Shown: positions 26,584 to 36,797 of the stretch, in pieces | Layout of the letters: every line of letters begins with the position of its first letter | How positions within the stretch are numbered: position 1 is the first letter of the stretch | Assembly: GCF_014698045.1 (NCBI RefSeq) | Contig: NZ_JACJSE010000005.1 | Span: 1 to 64,000, forward strand | Length of the DNA: 64,000 nt | From: Aulosira sp. FACHB-615 | GTDB taxonomy: Bacteria > Cyanobacteriota > Cyanobacteriia > Cyanobacteriales > Nostocaceae | Direction: 5' to 3' | The notes under the pieces: model-generated | The model's database searches: none | What the model was told of the DNA's origin: nothing | Seen by the model: only the letters and a program-made list of their open reading frames with translations | Position numbers and translations under genes: made by a program

Positions 26584-27261
26584 GTGTTTCCACTCTATGA
26601 CGAAAACCCAACGCGAATCAAACCGTATTTCACTTACGGTTTGATTGGCATGAACGTTTTAGTTTTTCTTCATGAAGTGAGTTTGTCTAATGTCCAGTTG
26701 AATCTTTTTTTCCGCGAGTATGCTGTAGTACCCCAAGAGTTAACCTACAACTTTTCCGGTGAGTGGATAACTTTAATTACATCGCAGTTTCTCCACGGTG
26801 GTTGGTGGCACTTAATATCCAATATGGTCTTCTTGTGGGTCTTTGGCAACAACATCGAAGACCGTTTGGGTCATTTCAAATATCTGATTTTTTATTTGGC
26901 TTGCGGTGCTTTAGCCGCTTTGTCCCAGTGGGCGATAGGAATTGAGTCTCCTATTCCTTCTTTGGGGGCTAGTGGTGCAATTTCTGGAGTTTTAGGTGCA
27001 TATTTAATTCGCTTTCCTCATGCCAGAATTACAACCTTAGTATTTTTAGGTTTTTTTGTCACTACAATTAGCGTTCCCGCACTGGTAGTCATTGGCATTT
27101 TCTTTATACAAAATGTCATCTCTGGTCTCGCCAGCCTGCAAGCTGCTGCTAATATGAGTGTCCAAACTGGGGGCGTTGCTTATTGGGCGCATATCGGTGG
27201 CTTTGTGTTTGGAATTATACTTGCGCCCTTGTTTGGTTTATTTAAACGTGACTATGAATAG
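26584..27261 (+). CDS. rhomboid-family intramembrane serine protease (copy 2)
   Basis: 225 residues. SLGASGAISGVLGAY (catalytic Ser), AYWAHIGGFVFG (His) and FLHGGWWHLISNMVFLWVFGNN repeat the motifs of copy 1, as does the start KPYFTYGLIGMNVL. It starts at GTG 26584 with AGGA 9 bases upstream. It is a tandem paralogue of copy 1, more divergent in the loops, and may differ in substrate choice. Confidence 0.88.
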   Translation: MFPLYDENPTRIKPYFTYGLIGMNVLVFLHEVSLSNVQLNLFFREYAVVPQELTYNFSGEWITLITSQFLHGGWWHLISNMVFLWVFGNNIEDRLGHFKYLIFYLACGALAALSQWAIGIESPIPSLGASGAISGVLGAYLIRFPHARITTLVFLGFFVTTISVPALVVIGIFFIQNVISGLASLQAAANMSVQTGGVAYWAHIGGFVFGIILAPLFGLFKRDYE

Positions 27262-27363
27262 GACTATCAAGAGTACTGATTGCTGAGTATAGAGGGTGTA
27301 AGGGCTTCGCCGTGAACTTCAGCAAGCCCTAGGTATTCAACATCCTTACACCCTTTTTCTAGC

Positions 27364-30300
27364 TCACGCTGGAATTTCAATCATAAATTCTGTACCTTCG
27401 CCTAAAACAGAATTGCAACTTAACTTACCACCATGAGTATCTTCAACTATTTGTCGAGCTATAGCCAATCCTAATCCCGTCCCTTTACCGACTCCTTTAG
27501 TAGTAAATAAATGGTCAAAGATTTTTTGCTTTACTTCTGTACTCATTCCTTTACCATTATCAGCAATTGAGATTTTGACGTATTTATCTGCTATCAATGT
27601 TGTAATTGTAATGCGGTTAGGATGAGCTTGAATTTCTGCAAAACTCTTACCAGTATTTGATTCATCTAAAGCATCAATAGCATTGGCAAGAATATTCATA
27701 AATACCTGATTTAACTGTCCAGGAAAACATTCTATTTGGGGTAAATCACCATAATTGGTCACAACTTCAATTGCTGGACGTTGTTCGTTAGCTTTGAGGC
27801 GATGTTTGAGGATTAAAATTGTGCTGTCAATGCCTTCATGAATATTAAATGGTACTTTGTAATCTTTATCTGCTCGTGAGAAAGTACGCAGACTAGTGCT
27901 GATATTTTTCAGGCGATCGCAAGCCATGACCATTGAATTAAGCATTTGCGGCAAATCTTCTAAGGTGTAATCTAAATCGATTCCTTCCGCATGATCTCTG
28001 ATGTCATCGCCGGGATTTGATAGAACTCCTTGATATAGTTTCAGATGTGCAACAATATCTGCAAAGGCAGGTTTAGTTTGCTTTAAGGTTGCAGAAATAA
28101 AACCGAGAGGATTATTCATTTCATGAGCAACTCCAGCCACAAGATTCCCCAAGGCAGACATTTTCTCACTTTGGACAATTTGTAAATTCGCTTGTTGCAA
28201 TTCATGTAATGCTGTAGCTAATTCTTGGGATTTTTGGAGAATTTCGGCTTCGGATTGCTTGCGATCGCTAATATCTTTTGTAAAGACAAAATTGTATTCT
28301 TTATCTTTAAATTTTACATAGTTAACATTGACTTCAACAGGATAAATATTGCCGGATTTATGCTGATGGTAGCTTTCAATAGTGAACGAACCTTGATTGC
28401 GAATTGCTTGCCAATGTTCTGCCCATAATTCTTGAGAAAAAACAGTATCGATGTCAAAAACGTATTTACCAATCATCTCTTCTCGACTATATCCCAACCC
28501 TTTACAAGTAGCATCATTGACATAGAAAATCCGACCATCTGGCTCAAGCCACCAGACAGAAATAGTCGTCTGATCAATTGAAATTTGATTGAGTAATGCC
28601 TTTTCCAGAGCTTGTTGCATTTGTTGGTAAAGCCGAGCATTTTCTAATGCTATGGCAGCTTGAGCCGAAAGTATCTGAACAACTTGGAGACGTTCTTTAG
28701 TAAATACTCCTGCTGCGGCGCGACTTTCAAGATATAGTATGCCTACCAAATTACCTTGCTTAATAATCGGTGTACATAAGACACTTTGGGGTTGATATAT
28801 GAGCATATATTCGGCAATTATCCCCGGAATCTCTGTTTGGCAATTATCTATGACAATTGTTTGTTGCGTATTTTTGACATAATTGATAATGTTTACAGGG
28901 ATATCTCGACAATCATCAAGTAATTGTGTAGAAATTGTTGTTTGTGGAGAATTTATTTCCGCATTAATTGAGGTAATGGCACGAATTTGTAAAACATCAT
29001 CCTGATTGAGAATTAATGCAGATTTATCAGCACCGGAATTTTGCAGGATAATTTGGGTGAGGTTGGTAATTAACTCATCTAATTCGATATTGCTAGAAAT
29101 AGTTTGAGCCGCTTTGAGTACGCTAGTAAAATCCAGGACATCGGAAATACTCGTGCTAGTAATATCAACTTGAGTCGATACAGATTTTAAAGGAAGGGGA
29201 AGGGAAGTAATAGTTTCCCAAGGATTAAGGTTGATCTGTTTTTGTTCGATGATCGGTTTGAGTAGCTGGGGATAGCGTTTTTCTAAATCCTCTGCTTTTG
29301 CTTTTGCTCCCCAACGGGCATAACAATAATAAGCTTCCTGCATATACAAAATGGCAAATTTTTCTCTACCCCAATCGAGATAAAATTTAGCAGCCAGTTC
29401 GTTAGCTAAAGCTTCATCTTGAACAAATTTGTTTTCTTTAGCTAGAGAAATAGCGTTGTCATAACATTCAATCGCTTCAACTTTGTTACCCAATACTCTA
29501 TGATGTTCGCCTGCGACTAATTCCCAGCGATGGCGATGATTGCAAGCCGCTAAAGTTGCCCAATGCTGTAATTTGTCTTGATGTTGTTGCACTGTGAGCA
29601 AGATTATCTGACGCTCTTGTGTGGATGCTGTTGAATACTGGGTTAATTGAATCAAGGCATCATAAAAATGGTAAAGGGGAACCATAAATTGCCCGACGCA
29701 ACCATCTAGATATTTTCCAGTTTGAGTAGATGCTTGAAATGCCTCACTGTTTTTTCCAAAGAGATAATAGAGAAATGCTTGGTTGAGATGCCACATACAC
29801 AACGCCGACCTTTGATTGGTAGCTTGTAGTTGAGGGAGAGACAATTCCTGGTTAAAAATATTTCCACTCAGGCGATGTGGCACTTCTGCTTGCCCTAACA
29901 AATTTAGTACAGTTTGTTGATAAACTTCTTGACAATCTAAGACGATTTCTTGTTTGTATCTATCAATAATTTGACGATAAACATCCATTTTTTGTGCAAG
30001 TTCTGTTAGTTCTAGCCCTGTATGGTAAGCGTAATAACAGTACGAAGAAGCACCTCGGCAACCCATCTCAATATCTCCGATTTCTAGCCCACTGTAGTAG
30101 GTTTCTTCTAGTCCAGCAAGCACTTGAGAAAGAGGAGCTTTCCAATGTTTAATGCAGAGATGAACTATATACAAGTTGCGGGTTTTTAATGATGTCAATT
30201 GAAATTTTTCTCGCAGGTTTAATGCTAATTCTCCAAACAGATAACCGTTTTCGATATCGCCAATAACGCCACATAAAATCAACCCATAATCACCGTAAGC

Positions 30301-33156
30301 AAATACAGAAACAGGACAGTTACCAAATTTGATAGATAATTCTACCTGCTTGAAAATTAGCAATGGCATGAGATTGGGAGCAGCCATATAAGCAGGAGGT
30401 ATCAAAGCCGTCAAGATTTCCATTGCTGCTACCAGATGGGGATCTGTCATAGCTGGGTAATCTAGGAAATTGCTGGGGTCTTTGTCTCCCCAGAGTAACC
30501 GCGTTATGCCAAATGTCTGGCCAATATCTGCTTCGGTGGGTTGTTCGGGAAATTCAATCCCCAAGGAATTTAACAAATTTAACCCCATTTGCAACGAATT
30601 TAGGAGTTTTCCTTGGGCGTTAGCTCCTAAAATTCGAGTTTGTTGAATTTTGATCTTATCAAGTAAGGTTTTTGCTTGTTGCAACACCACACTTGCCCAC
30701 TGTTCCATCTGCTCAAAATCAGTTTTGACATAGCTGGCTTCGGCAATTTCTTCATAAAGTGCCAAAGTCAGGGGATAATGACTTTCCCAAGCAGTTACAG
30801 GCAACAATTCTATCCCCGTGCCTAAATAGTTAATGGCTGCACTATAGGCGGTGGCAACTTTAGCTTTACGTCCAGCTGCGAGATTTAGTTCAGATAAATT
30901 TTCTCGCTCTTGGGGTGTAGTAATTAGGGCTATACCGAAATTTAAATGATTGACGATATCAAATAATCGTTCTTCTCTTTCACTGGGGTGAGAATTTTGT
31001 AATAATAGCCGACCGATTTGTAGGTGAGTGCTTTGTTTCTGCTCGTCAGCAATCAGTGAATAAGCTGCTTGTTGTACTCGGTCATGTAAAAATTTGTAGG
31101 TGACAGTTTCTTGATTTTCTAATGTCTGTGATTGGGTTTCTTGTCCGACATAAAACTTATAAACTTCATTAATTGGTAAAATCAAACCTTCTTGTAATGC
31201 TTTCCACAATGCAGATGCAGTTTCAATTTGAGATTTTTGGGAAACAATAGCCAAAGTATTTAAATCAAAGGAGTTACCAATACAAGCCGCTAACTGCAAT
31301 ACATCTTGAGTTAATTTTGGTAGTTTTTGCAGTTGCAAACTCATAAAAGTAACAACGTCATCTGTCACTGCTAGAGTTTTTACTTGGGTGATGTCACATT
31401 GCCAACATCCTAACTCAAAATTAAATGTAATTAATCCTTCTTGATGTAGTGCTTTGAGAAATTGTGTGGCAAAAAATGGATTTCCTTGAGTTTTTTGATA
31501 GATTAGTTCAGAAAGATTATCTGCTAATTCTTCTGGAGATTTGAGTGTATCGGCAACTAACTGATTGACCGTGTTTTGAGTTAGTGGTTTTAAAGTAATT
31601 GTATTAATCTGTGTTTGTTTTTTGTGCAAATCGCCCAAAGTCAACATTAATGGATGTCCTGGTAGGACTTCGTTATCACGGTATGCACCAATTAATAACA
31701 GATGACTGGTATCAGCCATTAATAACTGGATTAATTTTAATGATGCCGAATCTGCCCATTGCAAATCATCTAAAAACATCACTAGGGGATGTTCTGCACT
31801 GGTAAATAATTGAGTGAATTTTTGAAATAATAAGTTAAAGCGATTTTCGGCGGCTGTTCCTGATAATTCTACTGCTGGGGGTTGTTCGCCAATAATTTTG
31901 GCTAGTTCGGGGATGACTTCAATGATTACTTGACCGTTTTCACCAACAGCTTCTAATATTTTGTGTTTCCATTGCTGAATTTGGACATCATTTTCAGTTA
32001 ATAATTGCCCCATTAAATCCCGGAAGGCTTGGACAAATGCACTTAAAGGGATATTGCGATTAAATTGGTCGTATTTCCCTTTAATAAAATAACCGCGTTG
32101 TCTAACAATGGGTTTATGTACTTCATTAACAACGGCTGTTTTCCCAATTCCCGAAAACCCAGCCACCAGCATCATTTCTGTTGCACCCTCAGTGACTCGC
32201 TCAAAGGCTTCTAGTAGGGTGTTTACTTCGGTTTCTCGTCCATACAGTTTATCAGGAATGATGAAGCGATCGCACACATCCCGTTGTCCAATCTCAAAGC
32301 TTTGAATTTCAGCAGTTTCTTTGAGTTGAATTAAACATTTTTCTAAATCAAATTTCAACCCCAACACACTCTGATATCTGTCCTCAGAATTTTTCGCCAT
32401 TAATTTCCTGACGATTTCTGAGATAACTGAAGGGATATCTGGATTAATTTCATTTACTAACGGTGCTGTTTTAGCAAGATGAGAATGTACTAATTCCATC
32501 GCATCATTAGATGAGAATGGTAACTCTCCCGTGAGTAATTCATAAAAAGTTACACCAAGGGAATAGAAGTCTGTACGGTAGTCAATCACTCGGTTCATTC
32601 TCCCTGTCTGTTCTGGAGAAATGTAGGCTAATGTTCCTTCTAAGACATTAGTTTTAATTAAGGTTTGGGTTTCTCGTGGTAATAAAGATGCAATACTAAA
32701 GTCAATTAATTTAACTTGTTTGGTTTGGGGGTTAATTAAGATATTGCTGGGTTTAATATCTTTATGAATTATCCTTTCTTGGTAGAGTAAGTCTAGGATG
32801 TTACAGAGTGCGATCGCTATTTCTAAAAATTGCTGGAGAGATATTCGGGGTTCTCTCATTTGCCACTGTTTCAGAGAAATTCCGCCAAAGTCTTCTAGTA
32901 TCAAGACATAACTATTTTGATATGCTTCTAAACTATAAGTTTGAACAATTAAATGTGAGTTGAGATTCTTTGTGATGGTGTATTGGTTACGAAATGATAA
33001 GAGTTCGCTAAAACTGGGATAAGGATTTTTCAGCACTTTCATGACTACAGGTAATGAGTCAATTTCTCTGTATCCCCGATAAACCAATGTTCTCGCACCA
33101 TTATAAATTTCTTCTGTGATTTGATATCCAGGAATACTGATCAGAGTAGTTATCAT
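27364..33156 (-). CDS. HstK-type dual Ser/Thr and histidine kinase
   Basis: About 1930 residues. A Ser/Thr kinase domain (about 1-270) has VVMKVLK, IIHKDIKPSNILIN and a DFS in place of the DFG metal loop (KLIDFSIAS), as is usual in this group. An AAA/STAND ATPase follows (GFSGIGKTAV, VMFLDDLQWAD), then a long helical MalT-like region, a GAF domain (about 1370-1520), a PAS domain, and a histidine kinase core with EKMSALGNLVAGVAHEMNNP, NAIDAL, DNGKGM and GTGLGLAI. Such proteins in Nostocales are dual-specificity sensors. ATG at 33156 is preferred over a TTG at 33207. It stands alone; no response regulator is adjacent. Confidence 0.9.
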   Translation of the reverse strand: MITTLISIPGYQITEEIYNGARTLVYRGYREIDSLPVVMKVLKNPYPSFSELLSFRNQYTITKNLNSHLIVQTYSLEAYQNSYVLILEDFGGISLKQWQMREPRISLQQFLEIAIALCNILDLLYQERIIHKDIKPSNILINPQTKQVKLIDFSIASLLPRETQTLIKTNVLEGTLAYISPEQTGRMNRVIDYRTDFYSLGVTFYELLTGELPFSSNDAMELVHSHLAKTAPLVNEINPDIPSVISEIVRKLMAKNSEDRYQSVLGLKFDLEKCLIQLKETAEIQSFEIGQRDVCDRFIIPDKLYGRETEVNTLLEAFERVTEGATEMMLVAGFSGIGKTAVVNEVHKPIVRQRGYFIKGKYDQFNRNIPLSAFVQAFRDLMGQLLTENDVQIQQWKHKILEAVGENGQVIIEVIPELAKIIGEQPPAVELSGTAAENRFNLLFQKFTQLFTSAEHPLVMFLDDLQWADSASLKLIQLLMADTSHLLLIGAYRDNEVLPGHPLMLTLGDLHKKQTQINTITLKPLTQNTVNQLVADTLKSPEELADNLSELIYQKTQGNPFFATQFLKALHQEGLITFNFELGCWQCDITQVKTLAVTDDVVTFMSLQLQKLPKLTQDVLQLAACIGNSFDLNTLAIVSQKSQIETASALWKALQEGLILPINEVYKFYVGQETQSQTLENQETVTYKFLHDRVQQAAYSLIADEQKQSTHLQIGRLLLQNSHPSEREERLFDIVNHLNFGIALITTPQERENLSELNLAAGRKAKVATAYSAAINYLGTGIELLPVTAWESHYPLTLALYEEIAEASYVKTDFEQMEQWASVVLQQAKTLLDKIKIQQTRILGANAQGKLLNSLQMGLNLLNSLGIEFPEQPTEADIGQTFGITRLLWGDKDPSNFLDYPAMTDPHLVAAMEILTALIPPAYMAAPNLMPLLIFKQVELSIKFGNCPVSVFAYGDYGLILCGVIGDIENGYLFGELALNLREKFQLTSLKTRNLYIVHLCIKHWKAPLSQVLAGLEETYYSGLEIGDIEMGCRGASSYCYYAYHTGLELTELAQKMDVYRQIIDRYKQEIVLDCQEVYQQTVLNLLGQAEVPHRLSGNIFNQELSLPQLQATNQRSALCMWHLNQAFLYYLFGKNSEAFQASTQTGKYLDGCVGQFMVPLYHFYDALIQLTQYSTASTQERQIILLTVQQHQDKLQHWATLAACNHRHRWELVAGEHHRVLGNKVEAIECYDNAISLAKENKFVQDEALANELAAKFYLDWGREKFAILYMQEAYYCYARWGAKAKAEDLEKRYPQLLKPIIEQKQINLNPWETITSLPLPLKSVSTQVDITSTSISDVLDFTSVLKAAQTISSNIELDELITNLTQIILQNSGADKSALILNQDDVLQIRAITSINAEINSPQTTISTQLLDDCRDIPVNIINYVKNTQQTIVIDNCQTEIPGIIAEYMLIYQPQSVLCTPIIKQGNLVGILYLESRAAAGVFTKERLQVVQILSAQAAIALENARLYQQMQQALEKALLNQISIDQTTISVWWLEPDGRIFYVNDATCKGLGYSREEMIGKYVFDIDTVFSQELWAEHWQAIRNQGSFTIESYHQHKSGNIYPVEVNVNYVKFKDKEYNFVFTKDISDRKQSEAEILQKSQELATALHELQQANLQIVQSEKMSALGNLVAGVAHEMNNPLGFISATLKQTKPAFADIVAHLKLYQGVLSNPGDDIRDHAEGIDLDYTLEDLPQMLNSMVMACDRLKNISTSLRTFSRADKDYKVPFNIHEGIDSTILILKHRLKANEQRPAIEVVTNYGDLPQIECFPGQLNQVFMNILANAIDALDESNTGKSFAEIQAHPNRITITTLIADKYVKISIADNGKGMSTEVKQKIFDHLFTTKGVGKGTGLGLAIARQIVEDTHGGKLSCNSVLGEGTEFMIEIPA

Positions 33157-33207
33157 ACCTATTAAAGCCTTAAAATCTCTGGCTTTAGTATTCCCAGATA
33201 CAGACAA

Positions 33208-33494
33208 TATTTTACCGGCGAGTTTAAATTACCTGCCTATTTGACGATTTTCAGTCTGATTACGTATCTTTGAACAACCTGAGAATACTGGATTTCTACT
33301 CAGTACTTAAAATTCTGTTGGCCTTGAATTTACTTGCTACAAGTATCTCTGTGTAAAGCACTCAGCACTTCGCTACAGTTAGCATCATCCGAAGATTCCG
33401 CATACCTGTATCTGTGCTTACTTTGTCTTTACACAATGTATGCTAGAGTTTCTCAACTAATGGTTTTTATTACATTCGCAAAATTTAAATAATT
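33208..33494. other. intergenic region without gene
   Basis: About 290 bases of shared upstream region for the divergent kinase and the small gene at 33495. No element recognised. Confidence 0.5.
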
Positions 33495-33773
33495 ATGGCA
33501 GATCAATCAGATTTTCTCTCAAATCTCTCTGATTTTCTTTATCCTCGCAGTTGCTATTATGGTCAATTCAAACCAGAATACCTAGTATTTAACGCGAGTC
33601 TACAAGAATTTGCTCAAAGAGTCAGCTACATTAGTAACCTGCAAACTAACGGTAAACTTTCACCAGAAGAAGCTTACCAGCAAATCAGAACTTTGTGGAA
33701 ACAATTAAAACATGCCAAAAAACAACTAGAAATTACCAAAGAGGCATTTGGTAGCAATAATCCTCAACAATAG
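33495..33773 (+). CDS. small conserved cyanobacterial protein (DUF7219-like)
   Basis: 92 residues, soluble and helical: FLSNLSDFLYPRSCYYGQF then FNASLQEFAQRVSYISNLQ and PEEAYQQIRTLWKQLKHAKKQ. It resembles a small Nostocales family annotated as DUF7219; function unknown. The family name is from memory. No ribosome binding site stronger than AAATAATT is visible. Convergent with the Kir channel gene. Confidence 0.68.
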   Translation: MADQSDFLSNLSDFLYPRSCYYGQFKPEYLVFNASLQEFAQRVSYISNLQTNGKLSPEEAYQQIRTLWKQLKHAKKQLEITKEAFGSNNPQQ

Positions 33774-33846
33774 TCAATCATTTTTAATAAAAAAGATTTT
33801 TGTTCCTCGGCGCTAACTTTTGCGTTGAAACTGATAGCACTCGGCT

Positions 33847-34761
33847 TTACTCCAACGGCAAAACATCATGGAAATGGTTGTAGTCGATGTAACGATGACC
33901 ATCGGAGGTGTGATGCAGGATATCAACAAATCGATGATTCCATAAAATCTCATTAGTCCCATAGCTATGACGTGCATGAACAACTTGTGCAACGGTTTCA
34001 TCAATGCCTGTTAAAGAGATCATCAATACACTATTGGTTTGAATTAAAGAATCTGGTGTCACACCATATAAAGGACTAGATTCATCAATGATGTGCATAA
34101 CTGACCAGCTTAAGGCAAAGCCTGGGGTTTGCTGTCGCAAAAGTTTAAGATCATAAATACGACGCATAAACTCACCTTCGGCGGTAATTTCATCACGCAT
34201 TAAATAAACCCGCATCTGGGCTTCTAAAATTAAATTCCGTCGCTGGTTAGCGGTGCGAAACATGAGAGTTGGGGCTTGTTCATAGGGAACAATGACGGCC
34301 ACACGGCTAAAAATGACACGGGCTGTGGGCCGAGAAAACCGGGCAAAGGCTAACCCCGTCATCATAGCAATTCCCATGACACCCGCGATCGCTTCAATCG
34401 TCACAATAATATTGGCGTAATTTGTCTTGGGATACATTGCCCCGTAACCAATCGATGCCAGAGTCTGCACACTAAAGAAAAAAACATCTAAAAAAGAACC
34501 AGGACGGGCATTAGCAATGCAATCTCCGCCTAATAAATACGCCAACGCAAATAGAGTATTAATAGCTACGTAAACCGCAAAAATTACTAGTACAAATCCA
34601 GACCAGGGAATTGTTAAGAGTAAATGATAGGGATCGCGCCAATAGGAGTGCCAGACACCCAAACCCATAATTTCAACGTTACCATTGCGGTACTTGAGAT
34701 GGACAATGGGTTGTGAACGCTGTCGTTGTTGGCGTACAGGTTTTTTAAATGGAAATTTCAT
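33847..34761 (-). CDS. KirBac-type inward rectifier potassium channel
   Basis: 304 residues. Two membrane segments (about 50-75 and 110-135) flank a pore loop with the filter TLASIGYGAMYP (GYG at about 102-104), and the C-terminal 160 residues form the cytoplasmic Kir domain (MFRTANQRRNLILEAQMRVYL, then MRRIYDLKLLRQQTPGFALSWSVMHIIDESSPL). These are the marks of bacterial Kir channels, usually tetrameric and gated by lipids or pH. The start is the ATG before KFPFKKPVRQQ. Confidence 0.92.
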   Translation of the reverse strand: MKFPFKKPVRQQRQRSQPIVHLKYRNGNVEIMGLGVWHSYWRDPYHLLLTIPWSGFVLVIFAVYVAINTLFALAYLLGGDCIANARPGSFLDVFFFSVQTLASIGYGAMYPKTNYANIIVTIEAIAGVMGIAMMTGLAFARFSRPTARVIFSRVAVIVPYEQAPTLMFRTANQRRNLILEAQMRVYLMRDEITAEGEFMRRIYDLKLLRQQTPGFALSWSVMHIIDESSPLYGVTPDSLIQTNSVLMISLTGIDETVAQVVHARHSYGTNEILWNHRFVDILHHTSDGHRYIDYNHFHDVLPLE

Positions 34762-35306
34762 TGGTGTAGCTAAAATAACGGCAAATCATGATGATCACTA
34801 GGGTGACAAGCCCTTGTTTACATTCTTTGCAGTTTTTGACCCCCTTTTTTTGTCTCTTTGTGAGAAATCCGGGGTTGCCCTATGATTCGCAACAAGTTCT
34901 TACCTGACTTAGACATCTAACTACCTATATTTACGTTTTTGCATATAGCAGGAGACAGGTGATAGGTGACAGAGTTAAAAGCTTTGTGGTGTCTAAGTTT
35001 TATTATTTATCGATGTCCTAACCAACTTGGCTACTGCTATACCTGAATTTAACTGAATTTTTAGAGTCCTGAATTTAACTGAATTATTGATTGTAAAAGT
35101 CAAGGATACTTTGAATTGTGGCAAGCCACTTCCAGCCATAGACAAACATTAGCTAATACGCTGATTGCAATGGCAAAAACGCTGAATAATTAGCAGCGAG
35201 TGGGAGAGGACTTGCCAATCACTCGTTTTTCTATATTCGCATTGTTCACTTTTCGTTCTGCTGGTCAATGCGTAAATTTTACTCACGTTAAATTAGGAGA
35301 AATATC
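34762..35306. other. intergenic region with a weak hairpin
   Basis: About 545 bases. A tandem ATTTAACTGAATT pair near 35045-35090, a hairpin CGAGTG ... CACTCG with following TTTTT (35197-35229), and a good ribosome binding site just ahead of the next small gene. No larger frame. Confidence 0.5.
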
Positions 35307-35375
35307 ATGAGTTTCAATCCTGCAAATACAAAATTTTTTGTGACACCCTTTGGTTGCCACAAAACGGGTTGGTAA
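35307..35375 (+). CDS. 22-residue peptide of unknown function
   Basis: A 23-codon frame from ATG to TAA giving MSFNPANTKFFVTPFGCHKT then Gly-Trp. TTAGGAGA lies seven bases before the ATG, the best ribosome binding site in this part of the window. The C-terminal FVTPFGCHKTGW has one Cys, one His and a terminal Trp. It has no known homologue that I can recall. It may be a secreted signal, a leader peptide or a small membrane regulator; too short to place. Three hairpins follow it. Confidence 0.45.
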   Translation: MSFNPANTKFFVTPFGCHKTGW

Positions 35376-35418
35376 AAAGCCCTAAATATCGCCAACAATA
35401 AAATTTAAGTGAATCTAC

Positions 35419-35532
35419 CGTGTATCACATGGAGAAGATGGACGTAATTCTCCGTGTAATACAAGTAAAAGTAGCGAGCTTGTCACTAGTCGCTACGTAG
35501 ATTCTGAAAGCCTTGCAGGGCAAGGCTTTCAA
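35419..35532 (+). ncRNA. three consecutive hairpins after the 22-residue gene
   Basis: Three inverted repeats in about 110 bases: GTATCACATGGAGAA ... TTCTCCGTGTAATAC (35422-35462, 13 of 15 pairs plus wobble), GTAGCGA ... TCGCTAC (35471-35496), and GAAAGCCTTGC AGG GCAAGGCTTTC (35506-35530). The last is followed by A-rich sequence, not T, so it is not a plain terminator. They may be the 3' region of a small mRNA or an RNA in its own right. Confidence 0.4.
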
Positions 35533-35657
35533 AAATAAAACTGCTACTTTACCTGAAAATCGCCAAAAAAGTGAACAGGGCAACCAAACAGCGCAAGTTT
35601 TTTCATAATTTTGCGTAGGTCTTGATAAGTCATGGGTATTTACTCATTACTCATCAC

Positions 35658-36797
35658 TCACACCTCATGCTCAACTGCCAATTCCCCACTCCCCAAATCT
35701 AAAACAGTAATATCTAACTGTGGTTCATGGGTTTCTACAACGGGTTTTCTGACTCTGTAAGGAATTTCCTCGATCGCCAAGTTATCGTTATCGAGGTCAT
35801 CGTAAATTAGCTGTAAATGCTTTTCATTCAGATGATGGAATATCTTACCACTGTATTTACTGGCATCTGCACCTAAACCTTGGATACGAATTAAACCATT
35901 AAATACAGTCGCCCTGGCTAAATAAATTACTGGGTCATCACGAAAGGGGACATTGACGGTAGTTGTAGCGGTGAGATGCGCCATCCCTCTTTCGTCCATT
36001 TCCTTGCCTAAAGCTATGGCCGTTTTTTCCAGTCCGCGAATAGCGACGATCGCAGCTGCCACAGCCATTGTAATATCTGTACCATCGTCAGCTAAAACCT
36101 TCTGGGATGAAAGAAACTCGTAATTTTCTTCGCCAATGTCACGGCGTAGGCGTTGATGGACGATGTTACGGGGATTGTAATGTGTTAGTGCGCCAACAAT
36201 TGCCCCACAAGCCGCACGGGGTTCGCGCCACAAAGATTCTTGGGTTTTGCCGTAGATTAATTGTTCACCTAAATCTAAACGTCCGACATGGGTTTTTAAA
36301 TCGAGGGCGGCGAGAATAAAAGATTGAGAATTACCTGCATAAATTTGAGTGCGCCAAGTTTCATCTAATTGATGGGCGATGGTAACGTGGGCTAAGGTTG
36401 CGCCATCATCAGTACCGCCGCCTGTGGGGAAAAACGTCTCTGTTTTTAACTCACCAATTTCTGATAAAGTGGCAAACCGGGAAGCAACCACATCACGATA
36501 CGTTCTAGTTGACTCGCCTTGGTGAATGCGATCGCCACAGTTAGTATATGCCAAGGTGGTGACAACACTCGGTAAACTCAAATCAGCCGCACAAGCTTTT
36601 AAATCCGAAATACTCGCCCCAGCAAATTGTAATTCATCTCGGAGTATTTGCAGACCATTCACCAGAGTATAGCGATCGCTAACAATTTCATTGAGGTAGA
36701 TATTTTTTGCACTATCCTCTTGTCCAAATCTGGCGGATAGTTCCCAAAACTTGTCAATTCTGGCACTCGCTAAAGATGGATCAAATGCTGAAAACAT
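35658..36797 (-). CDS. conserved-looking protein of unknown family
   Basis: 379 residues, soluble, no signal peptide. Noticeable blocks are FFPTGGGTDDGATLAHVT, IYAGNSQSFILAALDLKTH, REPRAACGAIVGALTHYNP, RRDIGEENYEFLSSQ and YLARATVFNGLIRIQGLGAD. I do not recognise the fold. The last residues (LDLGSGELAVEHEV) are encoded by the GGGGAGTGGGGAATTGG repeat, so the true C-terminus may have been altered. No clear ribosome binding site at the ATG. The nearest genes are the CSE calcium sensor and the cmp operon. Confidence 0.6.
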   Translation of the reverse strand: MFSAFDPSLASARIDKFWELSARFGQEDSAKNIYLNEIVSDRYTLVNGLQILRDELQFAGASISDLKACAADLSLPSVVTTLAYTNCGDRIHQGESTRTYRDVVASRFATLSEIGELKTETFFPTGGGTDDGATLAHVTIAHQLDETWRTQIYAGNSQSFILAALDLKTHVGRLDLGEQLIYGKTQESLWREPRAACGAIVGALTHYNPRNIVHQRLRRDIGEENYEFLSSQKVLADDGTDITMAVAAAIVAIRGLEKTAIALGKEMDERGMAHLTATTTVNVPFRDDPVIYLARATVFNGLIRIQGLGADASKYSGKIFHHLNEKHLQLIYDDLDNDNLAIEEIPYRVRKPVVETHEPQLDITVLDLGSGELAVEHEV

